Below are positions 1 to 8,369 of a DNA stretch of 64,000 bases, piece after piece; position 1 is the first letter of the stretch; the number at the start of each line of letters is the position of its first letter. The DNA is taken from NCBI RefSeq assembly GCF_947487805.1, contig NZ_CANKXW010000004.1:1-64000 (forward strand), written 5' to 3'. A program made the translations under genes and the position numbers. This stretch comes from an uncultured Tateyamaria sp. (GTDB lineage Bacteria; Pseudomonadota; Alphaproteobacteria; Rhodobacterales; Rhodobacteraceae). The notes under the pieces are model-generated. The model was not told where the DNA came from, made no database searches, and was given only the letters and a program-made list of their open reading frames with translations.

Positions 1-97
1 GCAGTGGGTCGCGGGTGACGGCCTTGGGTTGCCCGTCCGCATCGCGGATCAGGTCGCGGTTGTCGTCATAGGCCAGCGAGCCGCTCTGATATATGCC
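1..97 (-). pseudogene. fragment of an unrecognised reading frame, cut at its 5' side
   Basis: Read on the minus strand this edge keeps an open frame of coding character (YQSGSLAYDDNRDLIRD, then ADGQPKAVTRD) that continues off the left end of the window. In that frame a TAA lies at 125-127, and no ATG, GTG or TTG occurs between the stop and the fragment, so it has no start of its own. Base composition changes to AT-richer sequence just to its right. It looks like the inner or C-terminal part of a gene broken by a recombination junction near position 98. The family was not recognised, and with so short a stretch chance openness cannot be excluded. Confidence 0.35.
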
Positions 98-157
98 TTG
101 TAGGTGCGAGCGCTCTCGTGCGACTTACATGTTTCCGAAGCAATGTGGAGATTATCG

Positions 158-493
158 ATGAAAAACGCCGCAATCATGACTCTGTTTGCCTCGGCCTTGC
201 CTCTCGCTAGCTTAGCGCAAACAAGTCTCGAAAGTCTCTACACAACAATGCGGTGTGATCAGGCGCTTCCAATGATACTTACTGCAATGAACGATGAGCA
301 AAGTTTCTTCAGCACGACCGAAGCAAGAGAGGTCAAGAGTTTTCTGCTGGGTTTCGGGCTCCTCGCCAAATTTGAACATCCCGACAGTGCCAAAGAGGCC
401 GTCGGAGCCGCTTATGGAGCATTGGTCTTTCATTGTGAAAACGAGCCGTCGCGAACTATTTTTGAACTTGCGGAGCGGCATTTCCGAAATTGA
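158..493 (+). CDS. small exported protein of unknown function
   Basis: A 111-residue protein beginning with a clear Sec signal peptide: a short basic start (MKNAA), a hydrophobic core to about residue 18 and a probable cleavage after SLAQ. The mature part is about 90 residues and has two cysteines (in MRCDQ and FHCENEP) that could form a periplasmic disulfide. I chose the ATG at 158 because GGAG lies seven bases upstream and the signal peptide starts there; an in-frame ATG at 104 would put a charged tail before the signal. The family was not recognised. It lies alone in the AT-richer segment between the left-edge fragment and the DUF4238-like remnant, so it is probably cargo of a mobile or decayed region. 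Confidence 0.6.
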   Translation: MKNAAIMTLFASALPLASLAQTSLESLYTTMRCDQALPMILTAMNDEQSFFSTTEAREVKSFLLGFGLLAKFEHPDSAKEAVGAAYGALVFHCENEPSRTIFELAERHFRN

Positions 494-631
494 CCGGGCT
501 CTTTGGTGCGGGCTGTGCACGCGCCGGTGGGGTTCGAAGGTGAGACTTGCCGCCCCTCGCAAGGTCCCGTGTCAGCAGCGCCAGCGTATGACAAGGGTCG
601 CCTTGCTGTTTGCGCTTCGGTGGGATCGGGG

Positions 632-1321
632 TCAGCGTTTTACTCTGATTTCTGCAGATTTATGATTTGTCTGAATCCTCGGTCCAGTATCGACTGAGAG
701 CCACTTGCGACAAAGCTTTTCAATTCCGTGGTCGCGGCAACCAGCGAAGACAAATCTCTCGGCTTTAACTGCTCGAAGCCGGTTCATCTCACGTGCCATC
801 TCCTTCGGAATGTCTACTACGCGATGACGCTCTTCGCCTCCCCAGGTCATTTCTAACATGTGCTCTGAAGATAACGGCAGGCCAATACGGACCGTCTTGT
901 TCTTGAAGCCCCCGTCACCGCGAAAGGGGCTATGAGTCGCAGGGTCAGTAATCCTTGAGACTGGGCAATCCGAAGTAACTAAGTGCTGTTCTCTGCTTTT
1001 ACCCACCACCCAACGCATGTTGAGAAGGTGTTCCGCAACCGTTTCGATAGAGCCAAATACTTCTAGGCATGCGTGACGGGGAACATCCAGATAGTAGCTG
1101 TCGGTATCAAGAATGAAGTTGCGCATGCTCTTACGTTCTTCAGGTGAAGTTGTCTTGCCCGAATGGGCGTCAAACTCGTTCATTGAAGATTCGAAAGTCT
1201 GTTTATGCATCGCTGTGAAGCGGCCAATTTGTTGAAAGAGCTGTGCGGATAGTTCCGCTCCGGCACTTACCGAAACGGGCGTTCCTACACGCTTCTGCAC
1301 AACGTCTTGCAAATAAGCCAT
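632..1321 (-). pseudogene. DUF4238-like protein lacking its N-terminus
   Basis: The 229-residue frame resembles the middle and C-terminal part of DUF4238 proteins: a region ending in MRWVV, the VTSDCPVSRI segment, then IGLPLSSEHML and a final RFVFAGCRDHGIEKL. Family members are usually longer and open with an HYVPQFYL-type N-terminus, which is missing. The first ATG (1321) has no Shine-Dalgarno sequence. In frame upstream there is no other start before a TAA that falls in the anticodon loop of the adjacent tRNA gene. The frame starts 16 bases after the tRNA 3' end, so the natural explanation is that recombination at the tRNA removed the 5' part. Function of the family is unknown. A functional short protein from ATG 1321 is less likely. 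Confidence 0.6.
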
Positions 1322-1337
1322 ATTTTTCAGGCGTTTT

Positions 1338-1414
1338 TGGCGACCCCGGCAGGATTCGAACCTGCAACCTGCCCCTTAGGAGGGGGCTGCTCTATCCAGT
1401 TGAGCCACGGGGCC
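1338..1414 (-). tRNA. tRNA-Arg(CCT)
   Basis: A complete 77-base tRNA on the minus strand. The acceptor arms GGCCCCG and CGGGGTC pair, the D arm is GCTC...GAGC, the anticodon stem GCCCC/GGGGC encloses the loop CTCCTAA (anticodon CCT), the T arm is GCAGG-TTCGAAT-CCTGC, and the 3' CCA is encoded. The anticodon reads AGG, a rare arginine codon in GC-rich genomes. The 3' half of such genes is a frequent integration site for islands; here accessory DNA starts directly at the CCA end, which fits that use, although no integrase is visible in the window. Confidence 0.96.
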
Positions 1415-1544
1415 GCGCGGGTATTGGGTTAGCGGTCCGGAGCGCGTTTGTCACCCGTTTCCATCCACGCCGCGATACCGTCGCGCTTGAATTCCCGGCT
1501 GATTTGGCGGTAACTCGATCCAGAGGTAACTTCGAGGACAGCCA

Positions 1545-2579
1545 TTGACCGATCGCGCCCAACGCCCGCTGACCCTGCGCGATGTATCTGCTGCATCCGG
1601 CGTCTCCGAAATGACCGTCAGTCGCGTGTTGCGCAATCGCGGTGATGTCTCCGAAACCACCCGGCAAAAAGTTCTCAAGGCGGCCAAGGACCTTGGTTAT
1701 GTGCCCAACCAGATTGCCGGATCGCTGGCTTCGCAGCATGTGAACCTTGTCGCGGTGATTGTGCCGTCCCTGTCGAACATGGTGTTTCCCGAGGTCCTGA
1801 CCGGCATCAACCAGGTGCTCGAGGACACGCCCCTGCAACCTGTGTTTGGCGTCACCGACTATATGCGCGACAAGGAAGAGCGGGTGCTTTACGAGATGCT
1901 GTCCTGGCGGCCCTCCGGAGTGATCATCGCGGGGCTGGAACACTCGGACGCGGCCACGGCCATGTTGACCAATGCGGGCATTCCGGTGGTCGAGATCATG
2001 GACACCGACGGCAACCCGGTCGACAACATGGTGGGCATTTCCCACCGCAAGGCCGGGATGGACATGGCGAAGGCGATCCTCAAGCAAGGCTACAGCCGGA
2101 TCGGGTTCATGGGCACATCGATGCCACGCGACCACCGCGCCCGTAAACGGTTCGAAGGGCTGACCGAAGGGTTGGCCAAGGCCGGGGTCGAGATCGAGGC
2201 GCGCGACTTTTACGAAGGCGGGTCGGCGCTGGCCAAGGGGCGCGAGATGACCAAGGCCATGTTGCAGGAAAATCCGGACCTCGATTTCCTGTATTATTCC
2301 AATGACATGATCGGCGCAGGCGGCCTTTTGTACCTGCTGGACGAGGGCATCGACGTGCCCGGCCAGATCGGCCTTGCCGGGTTCAACGGTGTCGAGTTGC
2401 TGCAAGGGCTGCCGCGGCAGCTGGCAACAACGGATGCCTGCCGTCTTGAGATCGGGCGCGCGGCAGCGGAGATCATCCGCGACAAGTCCGGGCCTGACGC
2501 GGACCCCACGCCCTCTGTGATCACGTTGACGCCCAAGATTTCCTATGGCGACACGTTGCGTCGCACGATGCGCCCCTGA
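1545..2579 (+). CDS. LacI-family transcriptional regulator (GntR/GguR-like sugar-acid repressor)
   Basis: A 344-residue LacI/GalR regulator. Residues about 9-31 form the DNA-binding helix-turn-helix (LTLRDVSAASGVSEMTVSRV) followed by the hinge helix (AGSLASQ), and residues 60-340 form the periplasmic-binding-protein-like effector domain. The start is a TTG at 1545, supported by GAGGA eight bases upstream; no ATG fits. The N-terminus resembles the gluconate-repressor branch, so the ligand may be a sugar acid, which would suit the catabolic region further right, but that is inference. The next gene follows after six bases in the same direction, so the two may be co-transcribed although their functions look unrelated. 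Confidence 0.88.
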   Translation: MTDRAQRPLTLRDVSAASGVSEMTVSRVLRNRGDVSETTRQKVLKAAKDLGYVPNQIAGSLASQHVNLVAVIVPSLSNMVFPEVLTGINQVLEDTPLQPVFGVTDYMRDKEERVLYEMLSWRPSGVIIAGLEHSDAATAMLTNAGIPVVEIMDTDGNPVDNMVGISHRKAGMDMAKAILKQGYSRIGFMGTSMPRDHRARKRFEGLTEGLAKAGVEIEARDFYEGGSALAKGREMTKAMLQENPDLDFLYYSNDMIGAGGLLYLLDEGIDVPGQIGLAGFNGVELLQGLPRQLATTDACRLEIGRAAAEIIRDKSGPDADPTPSVITLTPKISYGDTLRRTMRP

Positions 2580-2585
2580 TCCACT

Positions 2586-3818
2586 ATGTTCGTCCTGTCG
2601 AACACCGCGGCGCGGCGTGTCTTTCTGGACCGCCATGCGCTGTCTGAAACACCGCAGGGGCTCGCGCGTGGCGCAGACCTGCTTGGCCTGATCGAACGGC
2701 TGGGCTTTGTGCAGCTGGACAGCATCAACACCGTGGCGCGTGCACATGACATGATCCTGTTTTCGCGCAGGCCGCGATATCGCCCCAAGGCGCTGCGCAC
2801 GCTCTATGAAAAGGACCGGGCGCTCTTTGAACACTGGACCCATGACGCGGCCGTGATCCCGTTGCGGTTCTATCCGTACTGGCATCTGCGCCGGGAACGG
2901 GACGCGGCGCGGTTGCGGGACAAATGGTCGGAATGGCGGCGCGACGGGTTCGAGGCCAAGTTTCAGCCCGTGCTGGACCGGATCCGCGACCACGGCTCCT
3001 GTTGTTCCGGCGATGTCGGCGAGGGCGAGAAACGCGGCTCCGGCGGGTGGTGGGACTGGCATCCGTCCAAGACGGCGCTGGAATACCTGTGGCGCAGCGG
3101 TGCCTTGCAGGTTGTGCGGCGCGAGGGGTTCCAGAAATACTATGACCTGACCGAACGTGTGCTGGACCAGACAGCGCAGGGCAATGCACCCGATACCGAG
3201 GAAAGCATCGACTGGTGCTGCCGCGAGGCGCTGGACCGTTTGGGCTTTGCCACCCATGGCGAACTGGCGGCGTTCTGGGATCACATCACCCCGGCCGAGG
3301 CCAAGGCGTGGTGCACGACTGCGCTGGCGCAAGGGCGCATCATCCAGGTCGGTGTGACAGGGGTGGACGGATCGGTACGCCCCGCCTTTGCCTGGCCCGA
3401 CCTGCCAGAGGACCCCGCACTGGACCAGCCGCCAACAGGCCGTTTGCGCGTGCTCAGCCCGTTCGACCCGGCCCTGCGGGACCGCAAGCGGGCCGAACGG
3501 CTGTTCGGATTTGCCTACCGGATCGAGATCTTTGTGCCTGAGCCAAAGCGGACCTATGGCTACTATGTCTTTCCGCTGATGGAAGGCGACCGGCTGGTGG
3601 GCCGCATCGACATGAAGGCGTTCCGCGCCGACGATACGCTGCGCGTGCGCGCCCTCTGGCCCGAACGCAAGGTCCGCTGGGGCAAGGGGCGGCAGGCGGC
3701 CCTCGAGGCCGAACTCGACCGCGTGCTGCGTCTGGCCGGTGTGTCGCATCTGGCCTTTGACGATGGCTGGTTGCGTACCCCGATGGAACCCGATTGCGCA
3801 CCTGTGCAGAACCGCTAG
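2586..3818 (+). CDS. ycaQ: winged-helix DNA glycosylase of the YcaQ (AlkX) family
   Basis: A 410-residue protein of the HTH_42 superfamily, the fold of bacterial DNA-crosslink glycosylases. The catalytic QxD motif that marks the YcaQ branch (instead of QxQ in AlkZ) is seen as FVQLDSINTV, Q43 and D45, followed by the conserved RAHDMILFSR. The tandem winged-helix core spans most of the protein, and a C-terminal beta-barrel part contains YGYYVFPLMEGDRLVGR. Family members remove crosslinked or bulky N7-alkylated purines from DNA. The length equals the usual family length. It is six bases from the LacI gene and about ten bases from pxpB. Confidence 0.88.
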   Translation: MFVLSNTAARRVFLDRHALSETPQGLARGADLLGLIERLGFVQLDSINTVARAHDMILFSRRPRYRPKALRTLYEKDRALFEHWTHDAAVIPLRFYPYWHLRRERDAARLRDKWSEWRRDGFEAKFQPVLDRIRDHGSCCSGDVGEGEKRGSGGWWDWHPSKTALEYLWRSGALQVVRREGFQKYYDLTERVLDQTAQGNAPDTEESIDWCCREALDRLGFATHGELAAFWDHITPAEAKAWCTTALAQGRIIQVGVTGVDGSVRPAFAWPDLPEDPALDQPPTGRLRVLSPFDPALRDRKRAERLFGFAYRIEIFVPEPKRTYGYYVFPLMEGDRLVGRIDMKAFRADDTLRVRALWPERKVRWGKGRQAALEAELDRVLRLAGVSHLAFDDGWLRTPMEPDCAPVQNR

Positions 3819-3828
3819 TCTGCCTCCC

Positions 3829-4575
3829 ATGACCCAGACCGACTTTGCCCCCAAGATCCGCTCCGTTGGCCTCAACGGTGTTCTGGTCACGTTCGGGGAC
3901 AAGGCCACGGATACCGCCAACCGGGCGGCCATCGCTTTTCGCGGTGCGGTCGATGCGGCGGGCTGGGCGGAGGTGCAGGAAAGCAGCAGCACGCTGGTCT
4001 CGGCGTTTTTTCGGATCGATCTGGCGACCCATGGTTTCGACACCATCCGCGACAGGCTGGCCGAGGTGTTGTCGGCGCAGGACTGGACCACGGCCCAACT
4101 GCCCGAAGGCCGCGCGCTCTGGACCATTCCTGCCGCCTTTGGCGGGGCCCGCGCGCCACAGCTGGGCGAGGCCGCAGAGGCCGCAGGCATGGACGAGGCG
4201 CTGGCGCTGGCCGATCTGACATCTGCACGGTTGCGGGTTCTGACACTGGGCTTTGCGCCGGGTCAGCCGTACCTCGGCACGCTGGGTCAGGCGTGGGACA
4301 TCCCCCGTCAGGTGGGTTTGACACCCAATGTGCCCGCCGGGGCGCTGGTGGCCGCGGTGCGACAGGTGTGCCTCTTTGCCAAGGACACGCCGACGGGCTG
4401 GCGCCATGTGGGGCAATCCGCCTTTGCCTGTTTCCGCCCAAACAGCACGACACCCTTTCCGCTGGCCCCCGGAGACGAGGTGCAATTCGCACCCGTGTCC
4501 GAGGCCGAACTGGCGCGGATCGAGGCAAACAACAGCGACGGGTCCGGAGGCGCGGACCGCGTGTTGATCACATGA
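3829..4575 (+). CDS. pxpB: 5-oxoprolinase subunit PxpB
   Basis: A 248-residue protein of the KipI/PxpB family, one of three subunits that together hydrolyse 5-oxoproline (pyroglutamate) to glutamate with ATP. The signature LGFAPGQPYLGTL is present (the family usually has GFxPGFPYLG, so the second aromatic is changed to Gln), as is VGLTPNVPAGAL and the GDEV near the end. The ATG at 3829 aligns with the family start (MTQTDFAPKI); an earlier in-frame start would overlap the ycaQ end. The stop overlaps the pxpC start by four bases, so translation is coupled. The order pxpB-pxpC-pxpA and the completeness of the set make the assignment secure. Confidence 0.92.
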   Translation: MTQTDFAPKIRSVGLNGVLVTFGDKATDTANRAAIAFRGAVDAAGWAEVQESSSTLVSAFFRIDLATHGFDTIRDRLAEVLSAQDWTTAQLPEGRALWTIPAAFGGARAPQLGEAAEAAGMDEALALADLTSARLRVLTLGFAPGQPYLGTLGQAWDIPRQVGLTPNVPAGALVAAVRQVCLFAKDTPTGWRHVGQSAFACFRPNSTTPFPLAPGDEVQFAPVSEAELARIEANNSDGSGGADRVLIT

Positions 4576-5594
4576 GGGCGCTTGTCGTGCGTCAGGTGGG
4601 ACCCGGCGTCGCGGTTCAGGATCTGGGCCGTCCGGGGTTTCTGGCCAAGGGCCTGACCCAAGGCGGCGCCGCAGACACCCGCGCCGTGCACGAAGGGGCG
4701 GCGCTGTTGCGGCAATCGCCGAACTGTGCCGTGCTCGAAATGGTCGGCACGGGCGGAACCTTTGACGCCACCGAAGACATCCGCATCGCGCTGACGGGTG
4801 CGGTGATGACCGCGCAGATCGACGGTGACGCGGTTGCCTGGAACGCAAGTCATCTGGTGCCCAAGGGGGCCGCGCTGGTCATCGGGCCGACGCGGTCTGG
4901 CACCTATGGCTATCTGCATGTGGGCGGTGGCTTTGCCACGGCCCCCCTGCTGGGATCGCGCGCAACGCACCAGTCCTGCGGACTGGGCGCGCTGGTCAGC
5001 GCAGGTGAGGCCCTGCCGGTTGCAACGGACAAGGGGCGCGACACCGGCATGACCCTGTCACCCGAACCCCGGCTGACTGGCGGGACCGTACGCATCGTGC
5101 CCAGCATGCAGACCGAGGATTTCGACCCCGCCATCCGTGCGCTTTTCGAGGCGACCGAGTTTCGCCGCGACCCCCGCGCCAATCGGCAGGGCATCCGCAT
5201 GGACAGCGACAGCCAGGGGTTCACCAACCCCAAGGCGCTGAGCATCGTCAGCGAGGTCATCGTGCCGGGCGACATCCAGATCACCGGCGACGGCACGCCC
5301 TTTGTCCTCATGGCAGAAAGCCAGACCACAGGCGGTTATCCCCGGATCGGCACGGTGCTGCCCTGCGACCTGCCGCGCGTGGCGCAAGCCCCCGCGGGTG
5401 CCGCGATCCGGTTCGAATTTCTCAGCCTCGCGGACGGGGCCGCGGTACAGGCCCGCGCCGATGCAGAGCTGCGCAAGCTGCCGCAAACCGTGACCCCGCT
5501 GGTGCGGGATCCGGCGCAGATGCAGGATTTGCTGTCATATCAACTGGTGGGCGGTATGATATCCGCCACCGACGCGCCACTGGACGAAGGATGA
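4572..5594 (+). CDS. pxpC: 5-oxoprolinase subunit PxpC (biotin-dependent carboxyltransferase-like)
   Basis: A 340-residue KipA/PxpC-family protein. The N-terminal signature is clear: GPGVAVQDLGRPGF, then GLTQGGAADTRAV, and the later segments RQGIRMD, IVPGDIQITGDGTP and TTGGYPRIGTVL are conserved in the family, which shares its fold with the carboxyltransferase part of urea carboxylase. It forms the active 5-oxoprolinase with PxpB and PxpA in the cytoplasm. The ATG at 4572 overlaps the pxpB stop as ATGA. The gene is followed after four bases by pxpA. Confidence 0.92.
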   Translation: MRALVVRQVGPGVAVQDLGRPGFLAKGLTQGGAADTRAVHEGAALLRQSPNCAVLEMVGTGGTFDATEDIRIALTGAVMTAQIDGDAVAWNASHLVPKGAALVIGPTRSGTYGYLHVGGGFATAPLLGSRATHQSCGLGALVSAGEALPVATDKGRDTGMTLSPEPRLTGGTVRIVPSMQTEDFDPAIRALFEATEFRRDPRANRQGIRMDSDSQGFTNPKALSIVSEVIVPGDIQITGDGTPFVLMAESQTTGGYPRIGTVLPCDLPRVAQAPAGAAIRFEFLSLADGAAVQARADAELRKLPQTVTPLVRDPAQMQDLLSYQLVGGMISATDAPLDEG

Positions 5595-5598
5595 ACAC

Positions 5599-6366
5599 AT
5601 GCACGTCGATCTGAACGCTGATATGGGCGAAAGCTTTGGTCCATGGACCATGGGCGACGATGCGGCCCTTCTGGACATCGTCACCTCGGCCAACATTGCC
5701 TGTGGCGCCCATGCGGGCGACCCGGATGTCATGGCATCCACGATGGGCATCGCGCTGGACAAGGGCGTGGGCGTGGGGTCGCATCCCGGCTTTGCCGACA
5801 TTCAGGGCTTTGGCCGTCGCCGCATCGATATGCCGATTGCCTCCCTGCAAAACTCGATCCGCTGCCAGGTGGGGGCGACGCTGGGCATGGCCCGTGCACT
5901 GGGCGCGCAGGTGCGCCACGTGAAAATGCACGGCGCCCTGGGCAACATGACCTCAGAGAACGAAGAGATGGCGCGCGCCTGCTATGACGCCGCGCTGTCG
6001 GCGCATCCCGATGCGATCCTCATGGTGCTGGCCGCCACCGCGCAGGAACGTGCCGCGCGGTCGCTTGGGGCGCGGTTTGCCTGCGAAATCTTTGCCGACC
6101 GGGCCTATAATTCCGACGCGACGCTCGTGGACCGTCGCCAGCCCGGTGCCATCATACACGACGCAGAGCTTGCCGGGCGGCGCATGGTCGAGATGGTCAA
6201 GGCGCAGGCGATCATCACCGAGGACGGCACCCGGATCGACACACCCATCGACAGCATCTGCTGCCACGGCGACACACCCGAAGCCGTGGACATCGCCGCA
6301 AGCGTCCGCCGCACACTCGAGGCCGAAGGGATCGCGGTGCGCACTTTTGACGGGCGCACCGGCTGA
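5599..6366 (+). CDS. pxpA: 5-oxoprolinase subunit PxpA (LamB/YcsF family)
   Basis: A 255-residue LamB/YcsF protein, the hydrolase-like subunit of 5-oxoprolinase. The diagnostic N-terminus VDLNADMGESFGPW, TSANIACGAHAGDP, VGSHPGFADIQGFGRR and HVKMHGALGNM are all present, as is the C-terminal CCHGDTPEA. Length is typical. GAAGGA lies eight bases upstream of the ATG. It ends the pxpBCA operon; a strong hairpin directly follows the stop. 5-Oxoproline arises spontaneously from glutamine and glutamate and from gamma-glutamyl turnover, so the product links this locus to glutamate. The neighbour on the other strand carries a glutamate-synthase domain, but a shared pathway is only a guess. Confidence 0.93.
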   Translation: MHVDLNADMGESFGPWTMGDDAALLDIVTSANIACGAHAGDPDVMASTMGIALDKGVGVGSHPGFADIQGFGRRRIDMPIASLQNSIRCQVGATLGMARALGAQVRHVKMHGALGNMTSENEEMARACYDAALSAHPDAILMVLAATAQERAARSLGARFACEIFADRAYNSDATLVDRRQPGAIIHDAELAGRRMVEMVKAQAIITEDGTRIDTPIDSICCHGDTPEAVDIAASVRRTLEAEGIAVRTFDGRTG

Positions 6367-6374
6367 GATAACAG

Positions 6375-6397
6375 AGGTGCGCAGTGAATGCGCACCT
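6375..6397. terminator. bidirectional terminator hairpin between convergent genes
   Basis: A perfect nine-base stem, AGGTGCGCA and TGCGCACCT, with a five-base loop GTGAA sits between the pxpA stop (6366) and the stop of the opposite-strand Rieske-ThDP gene (6396), overlapping the latter by two bases. There is no long T run on either side. Position and stem quality suggest that it ends both transcripts. Confidence 0.7.
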
Positions 6398-8369
6398 ACA
6401 CCAGTTCCGCGTCGGTCATGATTTCGACAAGCGCCGGGCCATCGACGTCCAGCGCCTTTTGCAACGCGGCCTCGATCGCATCCGACGACACGACCTTTTC
6501 CCCATGCGCGCCGCAGATCTTGGCAAAGGCGGCAAAGGACGGGTTGTGCAGAGACGTTTCCCACACCGGCCATTCGCCAGATTTCTGTTCCTTGGTGATC
6601 TTGCCCAGCTCACCGTTGTGCAAGAGCACATGGGTGATATCCATCCCGTATTTGACGGCCGTGGTCAGCTCCATCGGGTATTGACCAAAGCCACCGTCAC
6701 CGGAGATCGAAATGATCTTGCGTCCCTTGAGCCAGTCGAAATCCTGCGTCGCCGCCCATGCCCCCATCGCCGCCGGAAAGCCAAAGCCGATGGACCCGAG
6801 ATAGCCCGACATCAGCACGCGCTGGCCCTTGGTTTCGAAATAGCGGCCAAAGGAGTAAGTGTTGTTGCCCACGTCCACGGCGATGATCGCATCCGCGGGG
6901 GCCACGCGGCTGAGCGCGTCAAAGATGGCAAAGGCGTGGATGCCCTTGGCCGTTTCCTCCTCCATGCGGGAACGTTTCTCGCGCCGCCAGATGTCCCAGC
7001 GGTCGGCCAGTTCGGCGATCTGATCCGGTGCATCGGCGGGGCGGGACAGCCCACCGTTGATCGCCGCGCAGAACGCGCCGATCTCGGCCCAGATGGGCAG
7101 GTCGACGGGGTGGAACTTGCCCAGCTGCATCCGTTCAAAATCGACCTGAATGATCGGCTTGGATGGCTCGATCCCGGTGTGGTTTGAGAACGACGTGCCA
7201 AGGGTCAGGATCAGGTCCGCCTCGTTCATGAACCACGAGGCGATGGGCGTGCCGGAACGGCCCAGCACACCAGCGGCATTGGGGTGATCATCCGCGATCA
7301 GCCCCTTGCCCTTGAACGTGGTTAGCACGGGCGCGCCCAGATCCACGGCCAGTTTCTCGATGGCCTCCATATGATCCCACGCCCCGTGGCCGATCACCAG
7401 AATGGGCCGCTTGGCCCCGTTCAGCATCTTGAGCGCATCGGCGACATCTTCGTCCGACGGCTTGACCACCGCACGGCCCATACGGCCATCCGGCGTGGAC
7501 GCGGGCGCGTCCGACGGGTTGGTCTGCATGTCATCGGGAAAGATCAGGTGCGACACGTCGCGCTCGACCAACGCGTTCTTCATCGCCAGCGACACCAGTT
7601 CGGAATGTTTCGACGTACTCAGCACCGTCTGGCTGAACCGGCTGACCGCATCAAAGGCCGACGCCAGATCGATGTCCTGAAACGCGCCGGGGCCAAAGAC
7701 CTGCGTCTGCACCTGCCCAGTCAGCGCCAAAACCGGCGCGCGGTCCACTTTCGCATCCCAAAGCCCGGTGAGCAGGTTGGTCGCCCCCGGCCCCGCAATC
7801 GTCAGACAACCCGCAGGATGCCCCGTCAGCTTGCCATAGGCCGACGCGGCAAAGGCGGCGGCCCCTTCGTGCCGGATGCCGACATATTTCATCTCGCCCG
7901 CCTCGACCCGCATACGGATTGCATCCGCCAGTCCGAGGTTCGAGTGGCCGACCATGCCGAACACGTGCTTGATGCCCCAGTTCACCATGCTCTCGGCCAT
8001 TTGGTCGGACACGGTGCGCTCATGCGGCGGCTCGGGCTCAAGGCCCACAAAAATCTCGTCGCCCTCTATCTTGAGCGGATAGATCTTCTGCCCGGTATCC
8101 TCGTGCCCGCCCGGAGGCGCCCCTGTCAGCGGATCGAAATCCCAGCCGTGCCACGGGCAACGGATCCAGCATTTACCACCCTCGCCCTTTTCGATCGACC
8201 CCTCGCCCAGCGGCCCGCGCTGGTGCGGGCAATGGTTGTCCATCGCGGCCCATTGCCCGTCGAAATGCGACAGACAGATGGACACGGTGCGCGCCGTCAC
8301 GGTTTTCACGCGGCCTTCGGGCAGGTCGCCGGTCTGACCCACGCGGATCCAGTCGAGTTGATCGGTCAT
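6396..8369 (-). CDS. Rieske [2Fe-2S] domain fused to a thiamine-diphosphate-dependent enzyme
   Basis: A 657-residue fusion. Residues 5-110 are a Rieske ferredoxin domain with both ligand pairs (C47-P-H49 and C71-P-W-H74). Residues 118-657 are a complete pyruvate-oxidase/acetolactate-synthase-type enzyme: catalytic glutamate E168 in GIRHEGAAAFAASAYGKLTG, a middle domain, and the diphosphate-binding GDGGFGQ at 557 with its partner asparagine about 28 residues on. Such enzymes decarboxylate 2-oxoacids and may pass electrons to an acceptor; here the Rieske centre could be that acceptor. I use the ATG at 8369 because GGAGG lies seven bases upstream and it overlaps the preceding stop as ATGA. The substrate is unknown. 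Confidence 0.88.
   Translation of the reverse strand: MTDQLDWIRVGQTGDLPEGRVKTVTARTVSICLSHFDGQWAAMDNHCPHQRGPLGEGSIEKGEGGKCWIRCPWHGWDFDPLTGAPPGGHEDTGQKIYPLKIEGDEIFVGLEPEPPHERTVSDQMAESMVNWGIKHVFGMVGHSNLGLADAIRMRVEAGEMKYVGIRHEGAAAFAASAYGKLTGHPAGCLTIAGPGATNLLTGLWDAKVDRAPVLALTGQVQTQVFGPGAFQDIDLASAFDAVSRFSQTVLSTSKHSELVSLAMKNALVERDVSHLIFPDDMQTNPSDAPASTPDGRMGRAVVKPSDEDVADALKMLNGAKRPILVIGHGAWDHMEAIEKLAVDLGAPVLTTFKGKGLIADDHPNAAGVLGRSGTPIASWFMNEADLILTLGTSFSNHTGIEPSKPIIQVDFERMQLGKFHPVDLPIWAEIGAFCAAINGGLSRPADAPDQIAELADRWDIWRREKRSRMEEETAKGIHAFAIFDALSRVAPADAIIAVDVGNNTYSFGRYFETKGQRVLMSGYLGSIGFGFPAAMGAWAATQDFDWLKGRKIISISGDGGFGQYPMELTTAVKYGMDITHVLLHNGELGKITKEQKSGEWPVWETSLHNPSFAAFAKICGAHGEKVVSSDAIEAALQKALDVDGPALVEIMTDAELV

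Noticed and set aside
1392-4190. A 932-codon open frame on the minus strand across the LacI and ycaQ genes
   Set aside because: It is antisense to well-recognised genes, has low-complexity Pro/Arg/His-rich sequence and no family motif. GC-rich third positions keep the opposite frame open.
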